Shown: positions 25,424 to 34,707 of the stretch, one piece after another
How positions within the stretch are numbered: the first letter of the stretch is position 1
Layout: each line of letters begins with the position of its first letter
Source: Streptococcus sanguinis
GTDB lineage: Bacteria > Bacillota > Bacilli > Lactobacillales > Streptococcaceae
Length of the DNA: 64,000 bases
NCBI GenBank assembly: GCA_013378335.1
Contig: CP040556.1
Coordinates: forward strand, 1,674,001 to 1,738,000
Direction: 5' to 3'
Translations under genes and position numbers: made by a program
The notes under the pieces: model-generated
Databases searched by the model: none
The model's input: only the letters and a program-made list of their open reading frames with translations
Told to the model about the DNA's origin: nothing

Positions 25424-26108
25424 AAATCAGTTTAACTTCCTTAGTCTTCTCCACGCTCTTAAAAATGTCAGAAACCAAGCAAACTGCTGCACTTAAGACG
25501 ATTGAGACAAGCAGATAATTAAGCAGGAGTCCGTGATTGCCAACAAGCGGCGGATCTGTGAGAAATCCATAAGAACCCTTTGTCAACATATTGATAACAA
25601 GCAAAAAAGCATTGATCATAAAGGTCGTCCACACCACTCGCTGCCAGCTCATAGAGAAAGTATGATAATATCTGAAAAGATAAATCAAACAATTTCCCAA
25701 GAGCGCTAGATGGCCGATGATAAAGGACAAAATAGTGATATGGGGAAAAGGATAAGGATCAAAAATCGGATAAATAAAGGCTACAATCGAGCCAAAAATC
25801 CCCAAAAGTGCAAAATAGAATTTATACACTGAGCGATTAGGCAGAAACATCAAGGCAAACATAGCCATTCTGCAATGATAAAAGGGCAGACTCTCAGACA
25901 GCGAGGCAGCAGTCAGCATATACCAAGAGTAGAGGCCTATCAGCTGGCAAGCTTGCATCCCGACAAATAGCCGTTGGTAAGGTTTCCGATTGTAGTAGTG
26001 ATAGGAAAGCCAGATAATCGCAAAGACCAAGCCCAAAAGAACAAAATACCAAAGTCCCAGTTGAGGCGGTTCGGTTTTATAGGTTGTAAACATATCTCTT
26101 ATTCCCAT
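25422..26108 (-). CDS. YwaF/TIGR02206-family integral membrane protein, copy 2
   Basis: A 228-residue paralogue of 22465-23151 with the same six-segment layout and the conserved SLPFYHCRMAMF and YPIFDPYPFPHIT blocks. The two are clearly related but well diverged, so the duplication is old. The start is uncertain: ATG 26108 (MGIRDM) and ATG 26093 (MFTTYK) are both in frame, and the second aligns better with the paralogue. The region in front consists of three 13-bp tandem repeats, each carrying an ATG. It lies 29 bases after murF on the same strand and may be cotranscribed with it. Function unknown. Confidence 0.8.
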   Translation of the reverse strand: MGIRDMFTTYKTEPPQLGLWYFVLLGLVFAIIWLSYHYYNRKPYQRLFVGMQACQLIGLYSWYMLTAASLSESLPFYHCRMAMFALMFLPNRSVYKFYFALLGIFGSIVAFIYPIFDPYPFPHITILSFIIGHLALLGNCLIYLFRYYHTFSMSWQRVVWTTFMINAFLLVINMLTKGSYGFLTDPPLVGNHGLLLNYLLVSIVLSAAVCLVSDIFKSVEKTKEVKLI

Positions 26109-26134
26109 CTCTTATTCCCATCTCTTATTCCCAT
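26096..26134. repeat. Three 13-bp tandem repeats at a translation start
   Basis: On the minus strand the unit ATGGGAATAAGAG occurs three times in a row. Each unit carries an ATG; only the last is in frame with the YwaF-like protein. The first ATG overlaps the region just after the murF stop. Confidence 0.85.
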
Positions 26135-26137
26135 CTC

Positions 26138-27562
26138 CTAGGCTCCCATTCTAGTATAAGGTTTGAACAAGGCTGAGTTTGCCTGTTGTTGCTTATAATC
26201 CCCCTCCAAGTCCTCTACCAGCTTAGCCAGATTCATGGAATTGCTGCCTTTGAGAAGAATTTGGTCAGTAGGAGTCAGACTCTCTCTGACAGCTTTAGTC
26301 AGTTGTTCAAACTGGTCTTTCTCGTCATTTTTGATAAAGTAATGAACCTTGCCAGGCGGATAAATCTCCTTGGCATAGTCATAGAGGGCTTCCATGTCCT
26401 GTCCATAGAGGAAAAGGTCGGTCACAATTTCTGGATTGAGGCTGGTAATCATCGAGCCGTGCATGGACTTAGAGTCTGCTCCCAGCTCTTTCATATCCGC
26501 CAGCACCGCCAATTTCCGTCCGCCTGAATTGGCCGGAATGGTCGAGAAAGTCTCAAGAATCAAGCGCATGGCTGTTGGGTTGGCATTGTAGACATCCGAT
26601 AAAATATCTGCGCCATTACCAGCTTTCTTCCACTCCGTTCGATTGCGGGTCAGTTCCAGCTCAGAAAAGGCTTGAGCAATTGCCGCCTCAGATACACCCT
26701 CCTGCAGAGCCGCATAGGCTGCAATCATGGCATTGGTCGCATTGTACTTACCGGTCACAGGCAGGTCAATCCTCCGCTCTAAAAAGTTGCATTCAAAGCT
26801 CAAGCTGTCCTTGCGCTCTTCCAGATACGTCAGGAAGATATCCGCATCAGGACCAAAGCGAACAATTTTGCAGTCTGCTGGCAGAAATTCATTGACAATC
26901 TTATCTGCCGGAACAATCAAGAGACCATCTTTTCTCAAACCGTCCGCAATCTGCATCTTGCCTTGGGCAATCTCAGCTCGGCTGCCAAAAAATTCCAGAT
27001 GGGCTTCTCCGACCAGAGTTACAATGCCTGTCTTAGGTTTGGCAAGTTCAGACAGGAGATGGATGTCTCCCAAGTGATCTTGCCCCATTTCTAAGACAAG
27101 TTTCTCTGTGTCCTCAGGCATGTGAAGAACCGTGTAGGGCAGACCGATTTCATTGTTGTAATTGCCCTGGGTCTTATAGGTCTTGTAGCTGGTTGCTAGT
27201 AGCTGAGCTAGCATGTCCTTAGTTGTCGTTTTGCCGTTGGAACCTGTCACCTCCAGCACATCCACCTGCATTTTTTCCAGATAATACTGGGCCAAGCGCT
27301 GGAAGGCCGTCAGGACATCGTCGACCAAGATATAAGCCCCTTCTGTCACTGGTCGCTCAGATAAGGTTGCGGCTGCTCCCTGAGCAAAAGCTGTCGCGAT
27401 AAAGTCATGGCCATCACGCGCCCCCTTAAGCGGCACAAAAAGGTCACCCGACTCAATCAAGCGGCTGTCAAACTCAGCATTTCTAAGAGAGATATTTTCA
27501 AACTGAGTCACATCATTTTTCGCAGACAGGACTTCTGCAATTTCATATAAATCTAATTTCAT
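26138..27562 (-). CDS. murF: UDP-N-acetylmuramoyl-tripeptide-D-alanyl-D-alanine ligase
   Basis: A 474-residue Mur ligase that adds D-Ala-D-Ala to the peptidoglycan precursor in the cytoplasm. The ATP-binding loop is VTGSNGKTTTKDML near 112-125, and the central-domain YNNEIGLP and LEMGQDHLGDI blocks and the C-terminal DVYNANPTAMR block are all family-typical. GAGGAAG precedes the ATG. It lies downstream of ddl, whose product D-Ala-D-Ala is its substrate, with a terminator-like hairpin between them. Length is normal. Confidence 0.95.
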   Translation of the reverse strand: MKLDLYEIAEVLSAKNDVTQFENISLRNAEFDSRLIESGDLFVPLKGARDGHDFIATAFAQGAAATLSERPVTEGAYILVDDVLTAFQRLAQYYLEKMQVDVLEVTGSNGKTTTKDMLAQLLATSYKTYKTQGNYNNEIGLPYTVLHMPEDTEKLVLEMGQDHLGDIHLLSELAKPKTGIVTLVGEAHLEFFGSRAEIAQGKMQIADGLRKDGLLIVPADKIVNEFLPADCKIVRFGPDADIFLTYLEERKDSLSFECNFLERRIDLPVTGKYNATNAMIAAYAALQEGVSEAAIAQAFSELELTRNRTEWKKAGNGADILSDVYNANPTAMRLILETFSTIPANSGGRKLAVLADMKELGADSKSMHGSMITSLNPEIVTDLFLYGQDMEALYDYAKEIYPPGKVHYFIKNDEKDQFEQLTKAVRESLTPTDQILLKGSNSMNLAKLVEDLEGDYKQQQANSALFKPYTRMGA

Positions 27563-27591
27563 ACTTCTTCCTCGTTTTTCGGTTTGCTCGC

Positions 27592-27625
27592 AAAAAGAAA
27601 GGACCGAAAATTTTCAGCCCCTCTA
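27592..27625 (-). terminator. Terminator-like hairpin between ddl and murF
   Basis: On the minus strand GGGGCTGAAAA pairs with TTTTCGGTCC (some G-T pairs) and is followed by TTTCTTTTT. It would limit read-through from ddl into murF. Confidence 0.7.
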
Positions 27626-27637
27626 TTATATCATATT

Positions 27638-28684
27638 TTAGAGAAGATGCGCCTCTCTCTTGGCAAATGCCTCTTCAGCTAGGCCAACTAGTTCCTCAAT
27701 CAAGTCAGGATAGGCCAGCCCCATATTTTCCCAGAGTAATGGATACATGGACCACTGGGTAAAACCTGGCATGGTATTAAGCTCATTAAGGAAGACCTGA
27801 CCATCTTCTGCATAGAAGAAATCACAGCGGGACAGTCCCAGACCGCCCAGAGCTCGGAAAGCGGCCTCTGCATTTTGACGCATCAAGCTCACCACTTCTT
27901 CTGGAATCTTAGCCGGAATATCCATGGTAATCTTATTATCAATGTATTTGGCTTCGTAGTCATAGAAAGCAACGTCCTTGACCACTTCTCCAGGCAGGGT
28001 ACTCTTGACATCCACATTGCCCAGAAGCCCAACCTCAATCTCGCGAGCTGTCACTCCTTGCTCAACCAGTACCCGGCTGTCGTATTTGAAGGCCAGGTCC
28101 AGAGAAGCACGCAGTTCTGCTTGGTTCTCCGATTTAGAAATGCCGACACTGGAGCCCATATTAGAAGGTTTGGTGAAGACTGGATAGGTCAATTTCTCCT
28201 CGATTTCCTGGATTTTTTGCTCTAGATCCTCACCATCAACTAGCGCTACATAAGGCACTTGGGCAATGCCTGCCGATTCCAGCACTCGCTTAGTCGTGAT
28301 TTTATCCATGGCTAAGCTAGAAGATAAAATATTACAGCCGACATAAGGCATTTTGAGCACTTCTAGGAAACCTTGGATAGAGCCATCTTCGCCCATGGGA
28401 CCATGCAGGACCGGAAAGACCACTGCTCCATCTTCGTAAATGTCGCTAGGCTTAATCTTCCGAGACATATCCACTGTGGCATTGGTCATCAGCTTCTCGT
28501 CAGCAGCTGGCTTTGCTTCAAATTCCTGAGTTTGGATAAAATCTCCGTCCTTGGTGATGAAGTAAGTCTTCACCGAAAACCTATCATAATTGACAGCCCG
28601 CATGACGCTCTCAGCTGATAAAACCGAAACTTCCCGCTCTGCACTGCGTCCGCCATACAATAAAATCAATCTTTGTTTTACCAT
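27638..28684 (-). CDS. ddl: D-alanine-D-alanine ligase
   Basis: A 348-residue ATP-grasp enzyme joining two D-Ala for peptidoglycan. The ATG at 28684 is chosen ([12 protein letters not shown]) with AGGA upstream; a start five codons earlier lacks a ribosome binding site. Family motifs: [17 protein letters not shown] near 7-23, [12 protein letters not shown] near 100, [13 protein letters not shown] near 175 and the C-terminal [11 protein letters not shown]. It pairs functionally with murF next to it. Complete. Confidence 0.95.
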   Translation of the reverse strand: MVKQRLILLYGGRSAEREVSVLSAESVMRAVNYDRFSVKTYFITKDGDFIQTQEFEAKPAADEKLMTNATVDMSRKIKPSDIYEDGAVVFPVLHGPMGEDGSIQGFLEVLKMPYVGCNILSSSLAMDKITTKRVLESAGIAQVPYVALVDGEDLEQKIQEIEEKLTYPVFTKPSNMGSSVGISKSENQAELRASLDLAFKYDSRVLVEQGVTAREIEVGLLGNVDVKSTLPGEVVKDVAFYDYEAKYIDNKITMDIPAKIPEEVVSLMRQNAEAAFRALGGLGLSRCDFFYAEDGQVFLNELNTMPGFTQWSMYPLLWENMGLAYPDLIEELVGLAEEAFAKREAHLL

Positions 28685-28857
28685 GATTTTTCCTATCATT
28701 TTCTAAAAATAGTACGATTTACAAAAGCTGCCAGCTCGAAATAAAACAACCTAAAAAGCTTGGTTTTACACCTACCTAGCTAGTCGATTCTTCTAAGCAG
28801 GAGCTTCTGTATCAGTCCGTTTTAGTATATCACAATTCCCAGCATTTTTGAACAGAA

Positions 28858-28900
28858 AAAAGGACTCTTCCAGCCAGCTAGAGCCAGAAAAATCCTTGAT
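28858..28900 (-). terminator. Probable terminator of recR
   Basis: On the minus strand AAGGATTTTTCTGGC folds back on GCTGGCTGGAAGAGTCCTT (imperfect) and ends in a six-T run, directly after the recR stop at 28903. Confidence 0.6.
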
Positions 28901-28902
28901 GT

Positions 28903-29499
28903 TTATAATTCTGTCCGATTTTCGATGGCGCGAATCAGCGTAACCTCGTCCGCATACTCAATGTCGGAGCCAACTGCTAAACCACGCGCTAGGCGAGTCA
29001 CCTTAATCCCAGCGGGTTTCAAGACACGTGAAATATACATGGAAGTCGCTTCGCCATCCGCTGTCGCATTGGTTGCGACAATGACCTCCGTTACCTCGCT
29101 ATCCATCAGACGAGTAATCAGGCTTTTGAGATTGATATCATCCGGTCCAACGCCATTCATAGGCGAAATCAAGCCATGCAAGACATGATAAAGTCCGTGG
29201 TATTCCTGAATATTTTCCATGGCTGACACATCTCGGCTGTCTTCAACGATCAAAATAGTCGATTGATCGCGCGACTGGTCTTGGCAGATTGCACAAGGGT
29301 CTTCGTCCGTTAAGTTGCCGCAGACAGAGCAGTAGCTCAGCTCACGCTTAGCAGCCAGCAGATTCTTGGCAAATTCATTAACATCGTCATCACTCATGCC
29401 AATGGTGTAAAAAGCCAGACGAGTGGCTGTTTTGATGCCAATGCCAGGCAGCTTGGAAAAACTGTCAATCAGCTTGGCGATAGGGGTTGGGTAAAGCAT
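28903..29499 (-). CDS. recR: Recombination mediator protein RecR
   Basis: A 198-residue RecFOR-pathway protein that helps load RecA at gaps. The N-terminal helix-hairpin-helix has [14 protein letters not shown] (about 17-30). The C4 zinc finger is CSVCGN...CAICQ (about 57-72). The Toprim domain begins with [10 protein letters not shown] (about 81-90), and the C-terminal [18 protein letters not shown] block is conserved. Length is normal. It lies 104 bases downstream of pbp2b on the same strand, the order also found in other streptococci. Confidence 0.96.
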   Translation of the reverse strand: MLYPTPIAKLIDSFSKLPGIGIKTATRLAFYTIGMSDDDVNEFAKNLLAAKRELSYCSVCGNLTDEDPCAICQDQSRDQSTILIVEDSRDVSAMENIQEYHGLYHVLHGLISPMNGVGPDDINLKSLITRLMDSEVTEVIVATNATADGEATSMYISRVLKPAGIKVTRLARGLAVGSDIEYADEVTLIRAIENRTEL

Positions 29500-29602
29500 A
29501 AAATCCTTTCTCTATTCTCAAAAAATCTCCTCAAACCAGATTGCTCTACTTGAGCACTGACTGCATTAGCTTTCTCCGTTTGCTGATGATTTTCATTGAG
29601 CA

Positions 29603-31657
29603 CTAATTCATAGGGTGTTGTTGATTGTAAAGATTGATTATATCGCGAGTGATACTGTGGCTGACAGTAGAGGACAGGTCCGTGTTGTGGGGGAACACTA
29701 CCGCCACCGCAATCTGCGGCTTCTCACTCGGTGCATAGGACACGACATTGGTATTGATGGCTTCTTTCTTGCCCTTGTCCACAAAGGTCTCAGCCGTACC
29801 AGTCTTGGCACTGATTGGCACGCTCTCTCCCTGAGAAATAGTCCGGCCAGTCGTAAAGCCACTGCTGCCATGAACCACTTGATAGAAGCCTTGCTTGATA
29901 ATGCTCATATCCTCGTCAGAGATATTGACCTGGTTCAGCTCCTTGGTGTCAATTTTCTGCACCAAATCACCGAGTCCTCCTTGGTCACTGTTGCCGTAAA
30001 TGCCTTCAACGATATGTGGAGCCACACGCTTGCCGTTATTAGCTACTGTTGAGGCATACTGGGCCAGCTGAAGCGTTGTATAGTTGTCAAACTGACCGAA
30101 CGAATTGGTCAGATAGTTGGCAAAGGTAAACTTGTCAGGAAGATAACCTGTGGACTCATTTGGCAGGTCAATCCCTGTCGAAGTGCCCAGACCATACTCT
30201 GCAAAAGTCGAGCGCAGCTTTTTCATGGACGGATCCAGCTCATCAAAATTCAGCTTCATATCCGCTGAGTAAGGCGTCCCCATCATCTTCAGCGCTACCT
30301 GCACCATATAGGTATTGGAAGAGTATTCCAAAGCCTCTTGAGCTGTGATGGCACGCGAACCATACTGGGTAAACCAAGACGTGATGCTGTCCGTACCGCC
30401 AAAGCTAATGGGCTGGTCTGTCAGGACTTGGTTGCCGCTAATAGCATTATTCTCCCAGCCTGAGGTCAATGTTGCAGCCTTGACCACAGATCCCGGAACA
30501 AAGACATTGGTCATGGTCCCCAGAGCATCGACCGAGCTTTCTCCTGTTTCCAGGTCGTGCCGGATGCCTGCCATGGCTAAAACAGCACCGGTATTGGGAT
30601 CCATAGCTACGGCATAGACCCCCTCAGAGTAAGTCGCATTGCCACTAGCCAACTCTGCATTAAAGGCATTTTTGAGAATGTCCTCCACTCCCTGCTGGAA
30701 GTTCAAGTCCACCGTCAGCTTGAGATTGTCTCCCTTGCTGCCGTCAGAGATATTTTCCACGCTCTCCATATTACCATTTTTGTCCAGATGGATCTCCTTC
30801 TCAGCTCGCTTGCCTTGCAGGACTGACTCATACTGCTTTTCCAAATAGGAGGTCCCCACTCGGTCATTGAGGGAGTAGCCTTTTTTCAAGTAATCATCCA
30901 CTTCCTCAGCCGGAAGTCCAGTCTTTTCTGTCGAGATATTTCCAACGATAGAGGCCAGTGAGGTATCCAAGACCTTGCGGTCCCAGCCCGTTGAGACACT
31001 GATACCCGGCAGCTCCTTGCTGCTGGAAGCCAATACAGCCACCTGCTCTGTTGTCAGCGGATCTGTCTGGATGGTCCCCGTCGCAAAGTTGGAAATTGCA
31101 TTCATCTGGCTAAAGAGAACGATGGCCTTCTTTTCCTCATCCGTATAGCCCAGCTGTTTAGGGTCAATGCTTTCAGCTGCCGCCTTATAGATTTTGGACT
31201 CAGGCAAGCGGTTGCCGTCTGTATCAAATTTCTTGTCCTTGGGCAGCTTTTCCACTACTTCCTGATAGACTGCGCTGTCCGCCAAATAATAATCCACCTT
31301 TTGGCGATCTGTCACCTCTGTATCGCTGACACTGACATAGGTCAGGAGCTTTTGAGCTGTCGCTCGAATCTCTCCAGCTGTCAGCCGGTTATCCCGTGTA
31401 TAGGTCACCACCTGCTTGGTCGTATTTTCCACCAAGGGCTTGCCGGTAGCATCATAAATCTGCCCACGCACTGAGCTAGTGGTAATCTTGGTCTTGCTGG
31501 CCTTGGCCAACTTATCCGTATAAAAGTCCTGATTGACCACCTGCATATAGCCCAGACGGGCAATCAAGGCTAAAAACAAAAACATCACGATTCCAAATAG
31601 CAGATAAAGCCTTCTGGTGATGGAATGACTGTCAAATTTTCTCTTCTTCCTTGCCAT
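29603..31657 (-). CDS. pbp2b: Penicillin-binding protein 2B (class B transpeptidase)
   Basis: A 684-residue monofunctional transpeptidase for peripheral or septal peptidoglycan cross-linking. The ATG at 31657 follows GAGAGAAG; earlier in-frame starts lack a ribosome binding site. One N-terminal membrane segment (about 17-38) precedes a dimerisation/pedestal domain. The transpeptidase domain has SVVK (Ser390), YSSNTY (about 443) and KTGTAE (about 617), the three active-site motifs of beta-lactam targets. Length and motif positions agree with pneumococcal PBP2b. It is the usual neighbour of recR and ddl. Whether resistance-type substitutions are present cannot be judged here. Confidence 0.95.
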   Translation of the reverse strand: MARKKRKFDSHSITRRLYLLFGIVMFLFLALIARLGYMQVVNQDFYTDKLAKASKTKITTSSVRGQIYDATGKPLVENTTKQVVTYTRDNRLTAGEIRATAQKLLTYVSVSDTEVTDRQKVDYYLADSAVYQEVVEKLPKDKKFDTDGNRLPESKIYKAAAESIDPKQLGYTDEEKKAIVLFSQMNAISNFATGTIQTDPLTTEQVAVLASSSKELPGISVSTGWDRKVLDTSLASIVGNISTEKTGLPAEEVDDYLKKGYSLNDRVGTSYLEKQYESVLQGKRAEKEIHLDKNGNMESVENISDGSKGDNLKLTVDLNFQQGVEDILKNAFNAELASGNATYSEGVYAVAMDPNTGAVLAMAGIRHDLETGESSVDALGTMTNVFVPGSVVKAATLTSGWENNAISGNQVLTDQPISFGGTDSITSWFTQYGSRAITAQEALEYSSNTYMVQVALKMMGTPYSADMKLNFDELDPSMKKLRSTFAEYGLGTSTGIDLPNESTGYLPDKFTFANYLTNSFGQFDNYTTLQLAQYASTVANNGKRVAPHIVEGIYGNSDQGGLGDLVQKIDTKELNQVNISDEDMSIIKQGFYQVVHGSSGFTTGRTISQGESVPISAKTGTAETFVDKGKKEAINTNVVSYAPSEKPQIAVAVVFPHNTDLSSTVSHSITRDIINLYNQQHPMN

Positions 31658-31794
31658 CTTCTCTCTCATTCTAGTAAAAGTTCTGACCTTTATTTTACCA
31701 TAAATCCAGCTCGATGAATGTTTCAAAACTGATAGAAAATCTGAAAATGTGGACGAGTTAAGAGGAAGTCTGCCAAACCTCAGAACCTAAAAGA

Positions 31795-31828
31795 CTTGCT
31801 GGCTAGGCTTCCAGCAAGCCTTATTTTT
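31795..31828 (+). terminator. Plus-strand terminator-like hairpin between pbp2b and gpmA
   Basis: CTTGCTGG (31795-31802) and CCAGCAAG (31811-31818) form a perfect 8-bp stem with TTATTTTT after it on the plus strand. No plus-strand gene ends here, so its purpose is unclear. Confidence 0.5.
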
Positions 31829-31835
31829 CCTCTCT

Positions 31836-31870
31836 GGAAAAGCAAAGAACCTGAGAATAATCTCAGATTC
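31836..31870 (-). terminator. Terminator of gpmA
   Basis: On the minus strand GAATCTGAGA pairs with TCTCAGGTTC around a 4-base loop, followed by TTTGCTTTT, 9 bases after the stop. Confidence 0.75.
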
Positions 31871-31878
31871 CTTTAAGC

Positions 31879-32571
31879 TTATTTTCCAAGGTAGTATTCT
31901 TTTACTACATTCAATTTTTCGTCAAATTCGAATACCAATGGTGGGAAGTTTGGAATTTCCACATCCATGATTTCATCGTCAGACAATTGTTTGATGTGCT
32001 TCACAAGGGCACGAATAGAGTTACCATGTGCACCTACAAAGACATTCTTGCCATCTTTCAAAGCTGGAGCAATCTTGTCTTCCCAGAATGGAAGGGCACG
32101 CTCAAGCGTAACTTTCAAGTTTTCAGCATCTGGAATAACTGAGTCGTCAAGTGAAGCATAACGACGGTCAGTGTGTGCTGAGTGCTCATCATTGCGATCC
32201 ATGTTTGGAGGCAATACATCGTATGAACGACGCCAGATATGCACTTGCTCATCACCAAATTGCTCAGCTGCTTCTGCCTTGTTTTTACCAGTCAGGCCGC
32301 CATAGTGACGCTCGTTCAAACGCCATGATTTTTCAACTGGTACCCAAAGCTGGTCAGCCGCTTCCAAAGCAAGGTTAGTTGTCTTAATCGCGCGCTTCAA
32401 AACTGAAGTGTAAGCTTGGTCAAACTCGATACCAGCTTCTTTAATCAGTTTACCAGCGTCAATTGCTTGCTGTGTACCTTTTTCAGACAAGTCAACATCA
32501 GCCCAACCAGTGAAAAGGTTAGCTTTGTTCCATTCAGACTCACCGTGGCGAGCAAAAACTAATTTTACCAT
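31879..32571 (-). CDS. gpmA: 2,3-bisphosphoglycerate-dependent phosphoglycerate mutase
   Basis: A 230-residue glycolytic enzyme interconverting 3- and 2-phosphoglycerate. The catalytic RHGE motif lies at 8-11 (phosphohistidine His9), [11 protein letters not shown] near 85-95 and the second histidine in [10 protein letters not shown] near 179-188. Length matches the dPGM family. GGAG precedes the ATG. Preferred-codon use is visible, as expected for a highly expressed gene. Monocistronic. Confidence 0.97.
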   Translation of the reverse strand: MVKLVFARHGESEWNKANLFTGWADVDLSEKGTQQAIDAGKLIKEAGIEFDQAYTSVLKRAIKTTNLALEAADQLWVPVEKSWRLNERHYGGLTGKNKAEAAEQFGDEQVHIWRRSYDVLPPNMDRNDEHSAHTDRRYASLDDSVIPDAENLKVTLERALPFWEDKIAPALKDGKNVFVGAHGNSIRALVKHIKQLSDDEIMDVEIPNFPPLVFEFDEKLNVVKEYYLGK

Positions 32572-32720
32572 TAGATGGATTCTCCTTTTATTTTCCGAGG
32601 CAGTCCCCGTTTATCTATTCTATTTTACAAAATTTTCGCCTAAAAAGCTAGCCTATTTCGTCAAATCAGACCTTTTTCAGCAAGAAAGCGCTTTTGTATT
32701 TCCGGGCAGAACCCTTTGCC

Positions 32721-33467
32721 TTAGCATCCGCCAGACAGATAAGTCTCATTAGCTTCCTTAAGCCACCAAGTCCGCCGCCTGTCTACCAACTGATAAATAA
32801 GCAGTGAGCCAGATACAATCCAGATGGAGAGCATATTGACAAAGATGAAAAGCTCTACACCTTTAGCATGCTGGGCGGGAGTTAGCTGGCTATGTTTACC
32901 TATAAAGACATCTCCTTCGACCTCATAAATCTTTGGCATAATAATATTAATGAAGCAAATAACAGCGATAAAAGTAACAAGCCGAACAGGCCAAGAATAA
33001 AGGATTTTATGAAAACGCTCAAATCCTAAAGAAAAAGTAGAGAAACGTTTAAAGCGTTCTTTGCCCATAAAAAAGATGAATAAAGGAATATAGCCTTCAT
33101 AAGTGAAGCTAATCATTGTAGGCGTATGACGGCTAGCAATGAAAAAGCTAGAAAAGCCGTAATCTCCAGTGGTTAAAATCCAATGGCTTAAAAATTCTGG
33201 AAGAAAAATAGCTGGTATCACAAACAAAGCTGCTGAAAATTCCCTTCCAAATCTTACACTCCATACTCGCTGCATCTTCTCCCATATCAGGTGCAGACGT
33301 GCTTTGTCCGCGCCTTTCGTAGGAAAATTCTCTTTTATGAGTCCGCCACAAGAAGGACAGATAGGATAGCCAGCTTCCTCTTCAAAGAGAAGATGACGGC
33401 ATTCCAAAAGAGGCGATTCATCACTGTCTGACAACTCATCCAGCCATTTCTTTCTCCACCAGAACAT
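32721..33467 (-). CDS. Zinc-ribbon membrane protein of unknown function, paralogue 1
   Basis: A 248-residue protein. The N-terminal cytoplasmic part has a CX-H...CPSCG pattern (LLECRHLLFEEEAGYPICPSC), which looks like a small zinc ribbon. It is followed by four hydrophobic segments at about 75-97, 115-137, 160-182 and 205-228 and a C-terminal RRRTWWLKEANETYLSGGC ending in Cys. The next gene upstream (33501-34241) encodes a close paralogue with the same layout and the same final residues. I do not recognise the family. The pair shares one promoter. The AGGAGGT ribosome binding site is clear. Confidence 0.75.
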   Translation of the reverse strand: MFWWRKKWLDELSDSDESPLLECRHLLFEEEAGYPICPSCGGLIKENFPTKGADKARLHLIWEKMQRVWSVRFGREFSAALFVIPAIFLPEFLSHWILTTGDYGFSSFFIASRHTPTMISFTYEGYIPLFIFFMGKERFKRFSTFSLGFERFHKILYSWPVRLVTFIAVICFINIIMPKIYEVEGDVFIGKHSQLTPAQHAKGVELFIFVNMLSIWIVSGSLLIYQLVDRRRTWWLKEANETYLSGGC

Positions 33468-33500
33468 AAGACCTCCTAAAAATCGAAATTTCTTTTCATA

Positions 33501-34241
33501 TCAACACCCGCCAGATAGATAAACCTCGTTGGCTTCCTTGAGCCACCAAGTCCGTCTCCTGTCTATCAGTTGATGAATGGCCAACAAGCCTGCTACTATC
33601 CAGTTACAAAGCATATTGACAAAGACAAAGAGCTCTACTCCCTTAGTCTGCTGGGCGGGAGTTAGCTGAATTTGCTTGACAATCAACGATTCTCCTTCCA
33701 TTTCGTAAAACTTAGGCATATAAGTACTTAATAAGATGATTAAAAAGATAAAGAGAGTAAGCTGAACTGGCCAAGAATAAAGAATGTTATGAAAATGCTC
33801 AATCCTCAAAGAGAAGGTAAAAAATCGCTTAACACGCTCTCTTGCTACAAAAAGGATAAATAAGGGAATGTAGCCAAAAAGTGTCACACTAAATAAGGTA
33901 GGATTATGAGAACTAGAAGGAATAAATCTACTAAATCCATAGTCCCCTGTCCATAGAAACCAGCCACCTATAACCTGTGGCAACCAATAAGATAGAATGA
34001 TAATGAGCAGTGTCGAAGCAATTCCAATTTTGACACTCCATACTCGCTTCACCTTTTGATAAATCAGATAAAGACGTGAGCGATCCACACTGTTTTGAGG
34101 AAGATTTTCCTTTATTAGCTTGCCGCAAGAAGGACAAATGGGATAGCCAGCTTCCTCTTCAAAGAGAAGATGACGGCATTCCAAAAAAGGTGATTCTCTG
34201 CTTCCTGATATCTCTTCCTCCCAATCTCTTCTCCAAAACAT
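33501..34241 (-). CDS. Zinc-ribbon membrane protein of unknown function, paralogue 2
   Basis: A 246-residue paralogue of the following gene, 33 bases apart. Shared features: FWRRDWEEEISGS-type acidic N-terminus, the CRHLL...CPSCGKLIKENLP zinc-ribbon-like block (about 22-47), four membrane segments, the LTPAQQTKGVELF block near 190-202 and the C-terminal LSGGC. Both genes have AGGAGGT before the ATG. The N-terminal 45 and C-terminal 50 residues are most conserved, and the membrane part has diverged. Function unknown. Confidence 0.75.
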   Translation of the reverse strand: MFWRRDWEEEISGSRESPFLECRHLLFEEEAGYPICPSCGKLIKENLPQNSVDRSRLYLIYQKVKRVWSVKIGIASTLLIIILSYWLPQVIGGWFLWTGDYGFSRFIPSSSHNPTLFSVTLFGYIPLFILFVARERVKRFFTFSLRIEHFHNILYSWPVQLTLFIFLIILLSTYMPKFYEMEGESLIVKQIQLTPAQQTKGVELFVFVNMLCNWIVAGLLAIHQLIDRRRTWWLKEANEVYLSGGC

Positions 34242-34707
34242 AAGACCTCCTAAAAATCTAACCTACCCACAAAGTAATACCCCTTAAAGATTTCAATACT
34301 ACAGACTTATGATGAATTTACCTATATTGTAAATCTTTCAGAACTCTTTGAATCTCTTTGCACAAGGCTTTATTCTGCTTTCATTATATCAAAAGAGAAT
34401 TCGCCTGTAAAATAATAGCATAAGTATATAAGGGGTTATCCTTAAAATATCTGATTTTGCTAAGTACCGTGACTGATTGGGCATCCTATCTCTAAGATCG
34501 GATGATGTTCTGCGAACATGCCTTGCTAAAACGCATAGAAAAAGTCTAAGAGACATAAGTTCTAGCCTTACTTTTTATTTGAAAAAGAATCTTAACGCAA
34601 TAGCCGATAGATCAAAGTACTGCTTTAACGTTACAGATTGAATTTGCAAAGCGAGTCACATCTTTGTTCGTCTTTAGGCTCCAAAAAGCTCCTAATCATC
34701 CTCTCAG
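34242..34707. other. 466-base intergenic region between the zinc-ribbon pair and perR
   Basis: It contains the minus-strand promoter at 34383-34411 and otherwise AT-rich sequence with no open frame, RNA gene or strong hairpin that I can support. The part from 34430 to 34700 is unexplained. Confidence 0.5.
34383..34411 (-). promoter_or_regulatory. Promoter of the zinc-ribbon membrane protein pair
   Basis: TTTACA (34411-34406), 17-base spacer, TATAAT (34388-34383) on the minus strand, giving a leader of about 135 bases. Confidence 0.7.
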
